A DNA stretch of 64,000 bases. It comes from Achromobacter kerstersii (GTDB lineage: Bacteria > Pseudomonadota > Gammaproteobacteria > Burkholderiales > Burkholderiaceae_B). Location: positions 124,001 through 188,000 of the forward strand of contig NZ_CADIJQ010000005.1 in the NCBI RefSeq assembly GCF_902859595.1, read 5' to 3'. Below, one piece after another: positions 1 through 7,966 of the stretch. The notes below the pieces were generated by a model, which saw only the letters and a list, made by a program, of their open reading frames with translations, was not told the DNA's origin and made no database searches. Position 1 is the stretch's first letter, and every line of letters starts with the position of its first letter. Both the position numbers and the translations under genes were made by a program.

Positions 1-195
1 CCCCAGCCGCAGTCCGGTGCGAAGCGTAGCCAAGCCGGGCGGCAAAAACTCGGCGATCGGCTCGGAACCGCAAGCCAGATGCACCGCCCAGCCATCGGCA
101 GCCATGACTCTCACTTGACCGGCTATGTATGTTTCCAGACCGCCAACGTCGTAGCTCTCGGTAACGATAAGAATAGAGGGTGATCTGCCGCTCAC
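1..195 (-). CDS. Glycosyltransferase family 4, N-terminal part (cut by window edge)
   Basis: Only the first 65 codons are inside the window. The frame starts at a GTG whose last two bases are shared with the TGA of the wzt gene (GTGA overlap), so it is the next gene of the polysaccharide operon. The visible residues read like the first Rossmann half of a GT-B glycosyltransferase: a short beta strand (ILIVTES) followed by a GGLETY segment, the usual donor/acceptor loop of GT4 enzymes, then a second strand and helix. It would transfer a sugar to the growing lipid-linked chain at the inner face of the cytoplasmic membrane. Substrate and length cannot be judged. Confidence 0.75.
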   Translation of the reverse strand, partial: MSGRSPSILIVTESYDVGGLETYIAGQVRVMAADGWAVHLACGSEPIAEFLPPGLATLRTGLRLG

Positions 196-1493
196 AGCTT
201 CTCTACCCGGGCTTTCGACGCAAGCGCGGCAATTCCGCTGCCCAACGTACGGCGATGGCTCACCTTAAGAATGATTACGTCGGTCTTTCGGTCGAGATAG
301 TCCATCCCCGCTTTAGTAACCTCTTCGGCGATGGCAAGCGTGACAAAATAGCTGCCTTCGCACAAAGCCAGCTCCAGATCGAAAACGACCCGCAGGCGAT
401 CCCCAGGTTTGGCATCTGCATAGCTGGAATCGTGATAGAGCGTACTCGTGCCAAAGGCGGAAACGCCCTCGACCGTTCTAATAAGCAAGCCCGCCTGCAT
501 CATCGAGATTGGCGCGAACACCTCGACATCCACCTCGATTCGGGCCTTCTGTCCTATCTCAAAAGCCTCGCACTGCTCGCCAGCCTCATCCAAGGCTCGC
601 CAGCCGCGGATCAGCGCCCGCATACCGGGATCGTCATCCGGACCCGGCTCAATCGCTCCCGATGTCGCCACTTGCTCCGAAACGGCCCTCTGTTCATCGG
701 CCGCCGCCTCACCCGACGACACATTTGCGTTCAAATAGCGCAAATAGGTCCGCTCGTCGGAGTAAAGCAACGCGTGGTATTGGTCGACGACTTCTTTGGC
801 CGGACCCAACCCATGCAATTCGCCCCGATGCAGCAAGGCCGCGCGTTGACAGAATTTCTCCACGGTTGAGGTTGCGTGGGTAACGATCAAGATGGCGCAA
901 CCGCCGGCTCGCAAACGTTCGATGTAATCAAAACACTTGCGCTGGAACTTCTCATCCCCGACAGACAGCGCTTCATCGACGATCAATACGTCAGGCTGGA
1001 CGCATGCCTGTACCGCAAACGCCAAGCGCACATACATACCGCTTGAATACGTCTTGACAGGCTGCTCCAAGTGCTCCCCGATGTCCGCAAAAGCTATGAT
1101 CTCGTCGATTCGCTCGTCCATCTGGTCTTTGGAGAAGCCCAAAATAGAACCGTTCAGGTAGACGTTCTCGCGTCCCGTGAACTCCGGGTTGAAACCGGAA
1201 CCCAACTCCAATAGCGCAGCAAGCTTGCCGTTGACGGTGGCCTCCCCCGACGTAGGCGCCAGCGTGCCGGCAATAATCTGCAACAACGTACTCTTGCCGC
1301 TGCCATTACGGCCAAGAATTCCTACTGTCTCGCCCTTTTTTACGTCCAGCGTGACATTACGGAGCGCCCAGAATTCCTTGAAATATTGGCGTCGCCCTAG
1401 CGAGAGAAATTGCAGCAAACGATCCCGCGGTTGCGAGTACATCTCAAACCGCTTGGAGACGTTCTCTACCGAAATGACTTTCTCAGAGAACAT
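192..1493 (-). CDS. wzt: O-polysaccharide ABC transporter ATPase with C-terminal sugar-binding domain (Wzt)
   Basis: Nucleotide-binding subunit of the exporter that flips finished undecaprenyl-linked O-polysaccharide across the inner membrane. The ATG at 1493 starts a 433-residue protein; the frame is open further upstream, but those codons lie inside wzm. Walker A GRNGSGKS is at about residues 61-68, the signature YSSGM at about 149-153, Walker B VLIVDE at about 169-174, and the switch His follows in a THAT motif. About 190 residues after the ATPase match the extra carbohydrate-binding domain of Wzt proteins that recognise a terminal modification on the glycan. The gene overlaps wzm by 11 bp and the next glycosyltransferase by 4 bp, so the three are likely translationally coupled. 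Confidence 0.92.
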   Translation of the reverse strand: MFSEKVISVENVSKRFEMYSQPRDRLLQFLSLGRRQYFKEFWALRNVTLDVKKGETVGILGRNGSGKSTLLQIIAGTLAPTSGEATVNGKLAALLELGSGFNPEFTGRENVYLNGSILGFSKDQMDERIDEIIAFADIGEHLEQPVKTYSSGMYVRLAFAVQACVQPDVLIVDEALSVGDEKFQRKCFDYIERLRAGGCAILIVTHATSTVEKFCQRAALLHRGELHGLGPAKEVVDQYHALLYSDERTYLRYLNANVSSGEAAADEQRAVSEQVATSGAIEPGPDDDPGMRALIRGWRALDEAGEQCEAFEIGQKARIEVDVEVFAPISMMQAGLLIRTVEGVSAFGTSTLYHDSSYADAKPGDRLRVVFDLELALCEGSYFVTLAIAEEVTKAGMDYLDRKTDVIILKVSHRRTLGSGIAALASKARVEKL

Positions 1494-2310
1494 CGGCAAA
1501 CCCCTTCCTTGTTTTTTGGAACCATGAAAAACCCAATGCCGCAACGACCATCGCCACCACCATATAGATTGCCCAAACATCCCACTCAATCGTTTTCCCC
1601 CAGAACAGAACGTTCCGGCTTTGCTCGATAATGAGGGTCAGCGGACTGATATGGAGGAATGGACGAAATCTCTCTGGAATCGCCTCTGCCGCATAAAATA
1701 TGGGTGAGAGAAACATGAGAACGGTTGTAATGATGCTAATGAATTGCGTAACGTCCCGCAGATATACACCCAGCGCCGCAAGGAACCAGCTGAATCCCAA
1801 TATGATGATGGCCAAAGGCAAAATTACCAGCGGGAACAGCACAACGGTCCAATGCGGAACGCCAAACAAGATCAGGTAAAAGATCACCCAAACCAGAAGA
1901 CTGATCAGCATATGGAAGAGCGCCGCACCCAAGGATACGCAAGGAAGCGTTTCCAAAGGGAACACGACCTTTTTGACATAATTGACATTACCCAAGATCA
2001 ATGACGGGGCGCGGTTTATGCACTCGGCGAACATATTGAACACAATAAGGCCGGCAAAAAGCACCAAAGCAAATTCCGCTTTGGATTCGGACCCCCCCGG
2101 CCAGCGCGCCTTGAAAACTACGCTAAACACAAAGGTGTAGACCAGCAACATGAAAACGGGGTTGAAGAATGACCACAACAGGCCCAAGGCCGAACCACGA
2201 TATCGGCCGACGACCTCCCGCTTTATGAGATTCCAAGTGAGCTGGCGATTCCTGGCCAAGCTTTTGACTAGCGACAGCGGAGATGCACTGTGTTTTGATT
2301 TTTGAGACAC
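1483..2310 (-). CDS. wzm: O-polysaccharide ABC transporter permease (Wzm)
   Basis: ABC-2 type membrane subunit that pairs with the adjacent Wzt ATPase. About 275 residues with a cytoplasmic amphipathic N-terminus (RQLTWNLIKREVVGRYRGS), then six hydrophobic segments; the SALGLLWSFFNPVF stretch is typical of the family. The GTG at 2310 is preferred because an AGGGA sequence lies nine bases upstream; a TTG two codons earlier is possible but sits too close to that site. The stop codon lies inside the start region of wzt. Its presence makes this an ABC-dependent rather than Wzy-dependent polysaccharide pathway. Confidence 0.9.
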   Translation of the reverse strand: MSQKSKHSASPLSLVKSLARNRQLTWNLIKREVVGRYRGSALGLLWSFFNPVFMLLVYTFVFSVVFKARWPGGSESKAEFALVLFAGLIVFNMFAECINRAPSLILGNVNYVKKVVFPLETLPCVSLGAALFHMLISLLVWVIFYLILFGVPHWTVVLFPLVILPLAIIILGFSWFLAALGVYLRDVTQFISIITTVLMFLSPIFYAAEAIPERFRPFLHISPLTLIIEQSRNVLFWGKTIEWDVWAIYMVVAMVVAALGFSWFQKTRKGFADVL

Positions 2311-2329
2311 GCGCAATAATCCCTACAAA

Positions 2330-3115
2330 TTAATCATGATTGAGCTTTCGCCATACTCCGCGCTTCATTACCGCATGCCACGCGTAGCATAGGAAAAAAA
2401 ACGCACTGCGAAAAACGGACAAACCAAGGCCTGAGCGATAAATTCCCCATTGCCAGCGTGCCGCTTTAAGCTTGTTCGCGGATAATGAGCTGGCGCTGAC
2501 GCGATATTTGGCAAGAGGCTCGCTTGAGGGCGTAGCGCGGGCCACGCCCGAACGCTCAAGCGCTCGCAACCAGAATAGGTAATCCTCGTGCTTGATGTCT
2601 TCGAACTTCAGGCTGACCAAGTCTGCCCGGCGAAATATTCCCGTTAGATTGCCGATGAAATTCGACCTCAACATATCCTCGTATCGCAACACCCGCGGCG
2701 CTAGCACCTTGCCAACAACCCGGCCATCGCCATCAATCCGGAAATAATCTCCATAGGAGATCGGCACACCCGTCTCTTGCATGAAGGAAACCTGCCGCTC
2801 CAGCTTGAAAGGCGCCCATACATCGTCCGCGTCGAGAAATGCCACGTACTGACCGCTGGCCATGGCCAGCGCGCAATTGCGGCTGTGGACGACGCCCATG
2901 TTGGTGGAATTGCGGCGGTACTGAATCCGCGGGTCATCTTGCTGGAACGCCTCGACGAGCGCTGCCGTATTGTCGACCGAAGCATCGTCGACGACCAGCA
3001 GTTCCCAGGCTTCATACGTCTGACTCAGCACGGACGTGATGGCATCGACAATGAACTGCCCTGCGTTGTAGGCCGGCATCACGATCGAAACGACGGGTCT
3101 AGTCTCAAAGGCCAT
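2330..3115 (-). CDS. Glycosyltransferase family 2
   Basis: GT-A fold sugar transferase of the polysaccharide operon. The start at 3115 (ATG) follows a GGTGGGCGAG ribosome site; TTG and GTG codons upstream in the same frame lack one. The protein begins VVSIVMPAYNAG, the usual first strand, then has VVDDAS and the metal-binding FLDADD motif (DxD) near residue 95, followed by the acceptor-domain HEDYLFW (ED of the catalytic base region). The C-terminus has a hydrophobic patch with several basic residues that may touch the membrane. It overlaps the preceding glycosyltransferase gene by 11 bp. Donor sugar and linkage are not predictable from sequence. Confidence 0.88.
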   Translation of the reverse strand: MAFETRPVVSIVMPAYNAGQFIVDAITSVLSQTYEAWELLVVDDASVDNTAALVEAFQQDDPRIQYRRNSTNMGVVHSRNCALAMASGQYVAFLDADDVWAPFKLERQVSFMQETGVPISYGDYFRIDGDGRVVGKVLAPRVLRYEDMLRSNFIGNLTGIFRRADLVSLKFEDIKHEDYLFWLRALERSGVARATPSSEPLAKYRVSASSLSANKLKAARWQWGIYRSGLGLSVFRSAFFFLCYAWHAVMKRGVWRKLNHD

Positions 3116-4229
3116 CGGCTCGCCCACCAACGTACAGCTGCTTCACCCTCGCAACGTACTCACCGCAGTAATGCGTGAGGTAATACGATTCGTAACGTTC
3201 GCTCCACAACTGCGCGGCGCGTTTGCCCCGTTCGGTAACGGCGGGCTCGGTAAGCGCATCCAGCCACGCTGTGATGGCTTGCGCCCCTTCGCCGATAGCC
3301 CATCCCGAAACGTCTTGATCAACCCTCGCCCCAGGCGGCGTCCCGTCGGTCGTCAGCAAGGGACGGCCGAGCATCAAATGTTCATAGTATTTATTTGGAG
3401 AGGCGTGCCGGTGATTCGGCACCGATAGATAATACAAACCCACCATGATGTCCATCGTGGCCATCAGCCGCAGCCCGGCAGCGCTTTCTCTCGCCCCGTG
3501 AAAATGAATGTTCGGCAAATTCTCGGACGCAGCGGAAAACTGTGGCGCTAGTCGACCATATCCCGCGACGTGCAGTTGGACGTCAAGTCGTCCCGTGCAG
3601 GCGGAAAGCAGATCTTCCAGCCCGCGGTGCTGCGCCTCAAGTACGCCAAAATAACCAATCTTCCAAGGCCGTCTTACTTCCCAGGGTGCAATGCGCTCGA
3701 TTCCAGGATGCGGAACGTTTTCCAAGACAAGCACCTTGGCCTCATTTGGCTGCAAACCGTGCTGAGAATAACGCTCAGCGCTTGCAATGATTGCCAACGC
3801 GGCGGATTTGGCGATCATCCGCTCCAAGGCGTCAATCGCCTTGCCAAGTATGCCTCCGATGTTCCGCACGGCGGTGTACTTATCGTACAGATCCAACACC
3901 AACGGGCGCCTGAACATCTGGCAAAACAGCCAGGCTGCGAAGCCAGAGTCCAGGTCCACCGCATGCACGACGCGGACCTGACGCCGCGCTTTGATCAGCT
4001 GCCAAAAGACATAGGCGTTCCACCACAGCAAAGCGATGGCGTTGCGCCACCCACCCCCCAATTTGGCAATCTTGGAAAAATAGCGAAACCCCCGCCGGGC
4101 CGATGCCGGCCGGCCGTCCTTGTTCCAGCCGATGAAGCAGAATGGAATTTCCGCATCGGTTAACGCATCGAAGTACTTTCCCATGCGGGCGTCAAAATCA
4201 GCAATGTAGGAGCGAATAAAAAATATCAT
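3105..4229 (-). CDS. GT-B glycosyltransferase (GT4-like)
   Basis: 374-residue GT-B fold enzyme. Visible hallmarks are the N-terminal strand MIFFIRSY, a VVHAVDLDSG segment in the first domain, and in the second domain the strand WKIGYFGVL followed by GLEDLLSA. The C-terminal nucleotide-sugar site is represented by SPNKYYEHLMLGRP, an E-x7-like glycosyltransferase group 1 pattern. The ATG start shares ATGA with the stop of the wecA-like gene upstream. It most likely adds an early sugar to the polyprenyl-linked primer made by that gene; the sugar is unknown. Confidence 0.85.
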   Translation of the reverse strand: MIFFIRSYIADFDARMGKYFDALTDAEIPFCFIGWNKDGRPASARRGFRYFSKIAKLGGGWRNAIALLWWNAYVFWQLIKARRQVRVVHAVDLDSGFAAWLFCQMFRRPLVLDLYDKYTAVRNIGGILGKAIDALERMIAKSAALAIIASAERYSQHGLQPNEAKVLVLENVPHPGIERIAPWEVRRPWKIGYFGVLEAQHRGLEDLLSACTGRLDVQLHVAGYGRLAPQFSAASENLPNIHFHGARESAAGLRLMATMDIMVGLYYLSVPNHRHASPNKYYEHLMLGRPLLTTDGTPPGARVDQDVSGWAIGEGAQAITAWLDALTEPAVTERGKRAAQLWSERYESYYLTHYCGEYVARVKQLYVGGRADGL

Positions 4230-5353
4230 TTACGCAAAGAGCGCCCTGAACCGTAACGGCCGCGTTTCTTGAGGATCATCCAGCGCGGCATGCGGAACAA
4301 CACCAACTTTCGGTATAGGAGCACATAAGTGACCGAGAAGCCTGCCGCACACGCCATCAGCACGTATGGCATTTGCCAAAAGAGGACCGCCGGAATAACA
4401 GCCATGGACGATAGCAGCCAGAGATATGGCGAAGTCATGGAATTGCGCTGGTTCCGATGCCGCAGTTCGCTGGAACCCACTGCCCATCGCACCACGCGCT
4501 TATAAATTAGCATATGCAAGTGCACGCCATCGGGAGCGCCGGGAGAAACCCCTCGAAGCCATTTTTTTCGATAGATCGAGAACAAAGTCTCAAACACGGG
4601 ATAAATGCAGAGCAACAAGGGGAACCATGCGGAAACGTTGGGGTGCCGGGCGAGCATGAGTACGGAAACAGTTCCGATCATGAAACCGATAAAATAAGCC
4701 CCCCCGTCCCCCAGGAATATCAGACCACGCGGATAATTCCATAACAAGAAGCCGAAAATTGCGCCTATCATTCCCACACAGGTGACGAGCAGCAGGCGAT
4801 CGCCAAGGTAATAGGATACGTATGCAAAGCCCGCAAAGATCATTGCAGAGACAACGGCAGCCAGACCGTTATATCCGTCAATGATATTGATTGCGTTGGC
4901 GGCGCCAGCAATGGCCACCGCGGTGACAATAAACGAGATGGGACCGAACTGCAGAAGCCAATCGATTCCGATTATATCCAGCCGCGTCAATTCCGCACCG
5001 AGGAAATAATATGCAGCCATGCCAGACAGCATTGCCAAAGACAGCCGCTGCAATACCCTTACGCGCTTGGTGATATCTTCAGCCAACCCCCCTAAGAATG
5101 CAGGCATCGCCACCGCCAGTAAAATCAATGGCTCGTCGCGCAACGAGGATTCGCGAAAAGTCGCCAATATAAAAATGCAAGCCATCGCGAACACAAGGGA
5201 TACCCCCCCAACTCGCGGCACAGGCTTGTCGTGGTATTTTTGAACCCCCTTGGTTTCATGGTCGGCGGTAAATTTTCCATGAATCGCATTAAACCTAAGC
5301 ACCAGCAACGTAAAACCCAAGGACGCGATGAACGCCACAAGCAAATAAAGCAT
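4226..5353 (-). CDS. wecA: Undecaprenyl-phosphate N-acetylaminosugar-1-phosphate transferase (WecA/MraY family)
   Basis: Integral membrane enzyme that would start O-polysaccharide synthesis by moving a HexNAc-1-phosphate from UDP-sugar to undecaprenyl phosphate. 375 residues with about ten to eleven hydrophobic helices. Family motifs are intact: DHETKG near residue 31, the acidic pair in AEDITKR at 91-97, N-x2-N-x2-DG (D159) at 153-160, FLGDGG at 213-218 and the HLH pair at 278-280. It is the first gene of the leftward operon. WecA (GlcNAc), WbpL (FucNAc/QuiNAc) and related enzymes share these motifs, so the sugar is not certain. Confidence 0.87.
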   Translation of the reverse strand: MLYLLVAFIASLGFTLLVLRFNAIHGKFTADHETKGVQKYHDKPVPRVGGVSLVFAMACIFILATFRESSLRDEPLILLAVAMPAFLGGLAEDITKRVRVLQRLSLAMLSGMAAYYFLGAELTRLDIIGIDWLLQFGPISFIVTAVAIAGAANAINIIDGYNGLAAVVSAMIFAGFAYVSYYLGDRLLLVTCVGMIGAIFGFLLWNYPRGLIFLGDGGAYFIGFMIGTVSVLMLARHPNVSAWFPLLLCIYPVFETLFSIYRKKWLRGVSPGAPDGVHLHMLIYKRVVRWAVGSSELRHRNQRNSMTSPYLWLLSSMAVIPAVLFWQMPYVLMACAAGFSVTYVLLYRKLVLFRMPRWMILKKRGRYGSGRSLRK

Positions 5354-5998
5354 ATTTTTATATAAGCGCTGTTACGTAATGAGTATTTAGATATCTTGCC
5401 CGCCGCTGTGGTAATTTTTTAAAAAAATCCAAAGCGGTCCAGCTTTTAGCCACGCTTAATTTTCTAGCATTAAAACCAGCCCGCGCAGTGCCAAGTAAAA
5501 ATTTGATGCGCTACTTATCCTGCTGACGCCTCACCGTTTAGATTATACGGGGCGGAATCGGTGCTTGCCAAAATTGGGCTTCGCCTCTTGGACGCCACCG
5601 CTTGGCTCACTACCCTTGCGTTGCGCGCGTAAACCTGCGCAGGCGTAATTATCGCACTTTCACCATTGTAGGTGAGCGTAATAAGGAGTAGATACTTGGC
5701 AAAGAATCCTTCATGAATTAGGGGACGCCACCCCCATTTCCCGGTACCGAGGCATTGCGATTTTGAGGACACAACCAAAACCGGTCGATCAATGGCGGCC
5801 CCATTAGAAATAAGAACTATTTATAGTAAATTACATTTTGGTGACGATTTGGTCCATTTTTCGGCGTCCGGCCCGAGGCGACTAGATAAAGATACAAGGT
5901 CACTCTGTATATTTGTTACAATTCCCATCCCCGCTAGTCTCGACTGCGGGGAGAGCCTAAGATTTACCTAAGCACGCAACCGCCAACCCGCAATTCAA
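5354..5998. other. AT-rich divergent intergenic region between the polysaccharide operon and waaL
   Basis: About 645 bp with visibly lower GC than the flanks and no convincing gene; an 87-codon frame on the minus strand lacks a ribosome site and family features. It must hold the promoters for both divergent units. On the minus strand, in what would be the leader of the polysaccharide operon, 5591-5602 reads AGCGGTGGCGTC, resembling the ops element (GGCGGTAGCGTG) that recruits RfaH/NusG-type factors. Confidence 0.5.
5591..5602 (-). promoter_or_regulatory. Possible ops-like element in the polysaccharide operon leader
   Basis: The minus strand reads AGCGGTGGCGTC about 240 bases upstream of the wecA-like start, in the transcribed direction. 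It matches 9 of 12 positions of the enterobacterial ops sequence. Position and orientation fit an anti-termination element of a long polysaccharide operon, but the match is short and could be chance. Confidence 0.2.
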
Positions 5999-7309
5999 GT
6001 GCACGTGCCCTCTCGGGCTCGAGCCTCCGCCATGCTCCCCCTTCTGCCCCAACTCATTGTCACATTGCTAACAGTTCTGCCTGTGGCAGCCATGACCCTT
6101 GGCGGTGCCAGCACGCTGTTTTACGCAATCGTCCTGGCATGCTTGATCCGGTGCGTACATCGGCCCGGGGGATGGAGGGAGACGCTGCATGACCTGACGC
6201 CCTATCGCTATGTCATCGGCGCGCTTACCGTGCCTATCTGTGCAATTGTGCTTAGCCAGCTCGCCCACGGCAGTTTTCACAGTGCTTCGATTGAACGAGG
6301 CCTGCGCATTTCCCTTGCCTTCCCGATTATTCTTGGCGCAATGCTGAGCATTGATGCCAAGCTGCTACGGTATGCCGCCGGTGGCATATCGGTGGCCGCC
6401 TTGGCGTCGGCCGCTATCGTGTTCTGGTTGGTTTTCCCCCGTTGGAACCGCCCTGATACGCCTCAATACAACGCAGTGGGCTATGGCAATCTTTTATTGC
6501 TGTGGCTCGTCTTCATCGTTTATGCCTGGAATTGGGCGCTGACAAAACGGCCGCAGCTTGAAAAGTGTGTCACGGGGTTGATCATCGTCAGCGCCTTTGC
6601 CGGCTTTGTGCTGACGCAGACGCGAACAGGGTGGCTGGCTATTCCACTCTTCGTGCTCATTGCATTGTGGCTCTTTGGCAAGCCCCGCCAACCGCTCAAG
6701 GCAATTGGCTTGCTGGCTGGGAGCCTTGCAATCCTGGTCGCGCTGGGTTCCTCAAACCAGGCGCTGCGGGCACGCGTGGCTCAAGGAATCCAGGAGGTAC
6801 AAGAATGCCATGGAAGCCAAGCAACAGCAGATACTTCCATGTGCATCCGACTGCAGCTCTGGAGAGCCAGCCTTCAGATGATCGAAGCGGAGCCCGTTTT
6901 CGGTCTCGGGTCGCCAGAGCGATTCGTCCCCGAGTTGGAAGCCAGAGTGGCGACCGGTGTCGTCTCGCCATTTGTCGCCCAGGATTTCGGAGAGCCTCAC
7001 AATGACATACTGCAAATACAGACCACCTACGGCCTGCTCGGCAGCCTGGGCTTAATGCTGCTCTACGCCGCTCCGGCCTATGTCTATTTCCGCCGCTTGG
7101 CCGCACAGAGCCCGATGCCGATCCGCATCGCGGCGGCCATGGGCTTGGCCCTTACGCTTGGATTCGCAATATTCGGATTGACCGAACTCATGTTCCGTTC
7201 AATGCAGAACATATCCTTGTACGTGACGTTAGTGGCTTGGCTCCTGGCTTTGAGCGACAAGAATTCCGGCGTCCGGGCAGGCAACTGGCGTCTTGGGACG
7301 CCCCCATAG
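5999..7309 (+). CDS. waaL: O-antigen ligase family protein
   Basis: Polytopic inner-membrane protein of 436 residues with about eleven hydrophobic segments and the Wzy_C/O-antigen ligase pattern. It would transfer the exported polysaccharide from undecaprenyl diphosphate to lipid A-core on the periplasmic side. Typical features are the TQTRTGW motif at the end of a helix, a long periplasmic loop with many charged residues, and GLGSPERF followed by EPHNDILQ, whose His is the conserved catalytic-loop residue. The GTG at 5999 is the first start in frame; an ATG at 6032 is equally possible and neither has a clear ribosome site. Polymerases (Wzy) look similar, but the ABC exporter beside it makes ligase more likely. 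Confidence 0.8.
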   Translation: MHVPSRARASAMLPLLPQLIVTLLTVLPVAAMTLGGASTLFYAIVLACLIRCVHRPGGWRETLHDLTPYRYVIGALTVPICAIVLSQLAHGSFHSASIERGLRISLAFPIILGAMLSIDAKLLRYAAGGISVAALASAAIVFWLVFPRWNRPDTPQYNAVGYGNLLLLWLVFIVYAWNWALTKRPQLEKCVTGLIIVSAFAGFVLTQTRTGWLAIPLFVLIALWLFGKPRQPLKAIGLLAGSLAILVALGSSNQALRARVAQGIQEVQECHGSQATADTSMCIRLQLWRASLQMIEAEPVFGLGSPERFVPELEARVATGVVSPFVAQDFGEPHNDILQIQTTYGLLGSLGLMLLYAAPAYVYFRRLAAQSPMPIRIAAAMGLALTLGFAIFGLTELMFRSMQNISLYVTLVAWLLALSDKNSGVRAGNWRLGTPP

Positions 7310-7364
7310 TCAAACTTCGCAACTAGGGCCACAATGTCCGCATAACTCTTCCAAGGAGACAGCC

Positions 7365-7934
7365 ATGCGCATTGCCGATGCCCAATGGATTCCTTCGACG
7401 CAACACCAGACATGGGATGCGTTGACCGACCCGAGAGTCTTGCAGAAGTGCATTCCGGGCTGCGTGGAGGTGGCCATGCGCAGCGCCACGGAATATGCCA
7501 TCACCCTGCGGGCCAAGATCGCCGGGATCGACACGGACTACGAAGGCGAGATCCTGATGTCCGATGTCAACGCTCCCGACAGTTGCACGCTGGTGTTCGA
7601 AGGCAAAGGCCGCGCGGCCTGCCTGGCGATTGGCACCGCCCAGATCAATCTCAGCACCAAGGACCAAGGCACCCGTGTCGCCTACACCGTGGCCGGCATG
7701 GCGGGTGGCAAGCTCGCCGAGTGCGGCGAAGGTTTGCTGCTGAAAGCGGGCGAAAAGATCATCGAGAAGTTCTTCGCCGCCTTCATCGACCACATGGCAG
7801 CGCAACCGCGCATCGCGCCGCCGCCCCCACCGCCCGAACCCGAACCCCGCGGCCTGTCCAATTCCCGATGGTCATGGGCGCTAGTGGTTCTAGTCATCGC
7901 GGTGTTCTGGGGATACCACTCGTTTTACAAGTGA
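7365..7934 (+). CDS. CoxG-like SRPBCC protein with C-terminal membrane anchor
   Basis: 189 residues. The ATG at 7365 follows AAGGAGAC with a four-base gap, so upstream codons in the same frame are excluded. Residues 1-145 match the carbon-monoxide-dehydrogenase subunit G family (SRPBCC fold): WDALTDPRVLQKCIPGC near the start and VAYTVAGMAGGKLAECGEGLL later. A proline-rich linker (PPPPPPEPEP) leads to a hydrophobic helix at about 170-186, so the domain would be tethered to the inner membrane facing the cytoplasm. CoxG helps anchor and mature molybdenum CO dehydrogenase, but no cox genes are nearby, so the target here is unknown. Confidence 0.8.
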   Translation: MRIADAQWIPSTQHQTWDALTDPRVLQKCIPGCVEVAMRSATEYAITLRAKIAGIDTDYEGEILMSDVNAPDSCTLVFEGKGRAACLAIGTAQINLSTKDQGTRVAYTVAGMAGGKLAECGEGLLLKAGEKIIEKFFAAFIDHMAAQPRIAPPPPPPEPEPRGLSNSRWSWALVVLVIAVFWGYHSFYK

Positions 7935-7966
7935 AAACCCTAGTGGGCTGGTGATATCCTTGGCGG

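Noticed and set aside
5515..5778. An 87-codon minus-strand frame between wecA and waaL
   Set aside because: No ribosome site or family pattern; AT-rich leader sequence.
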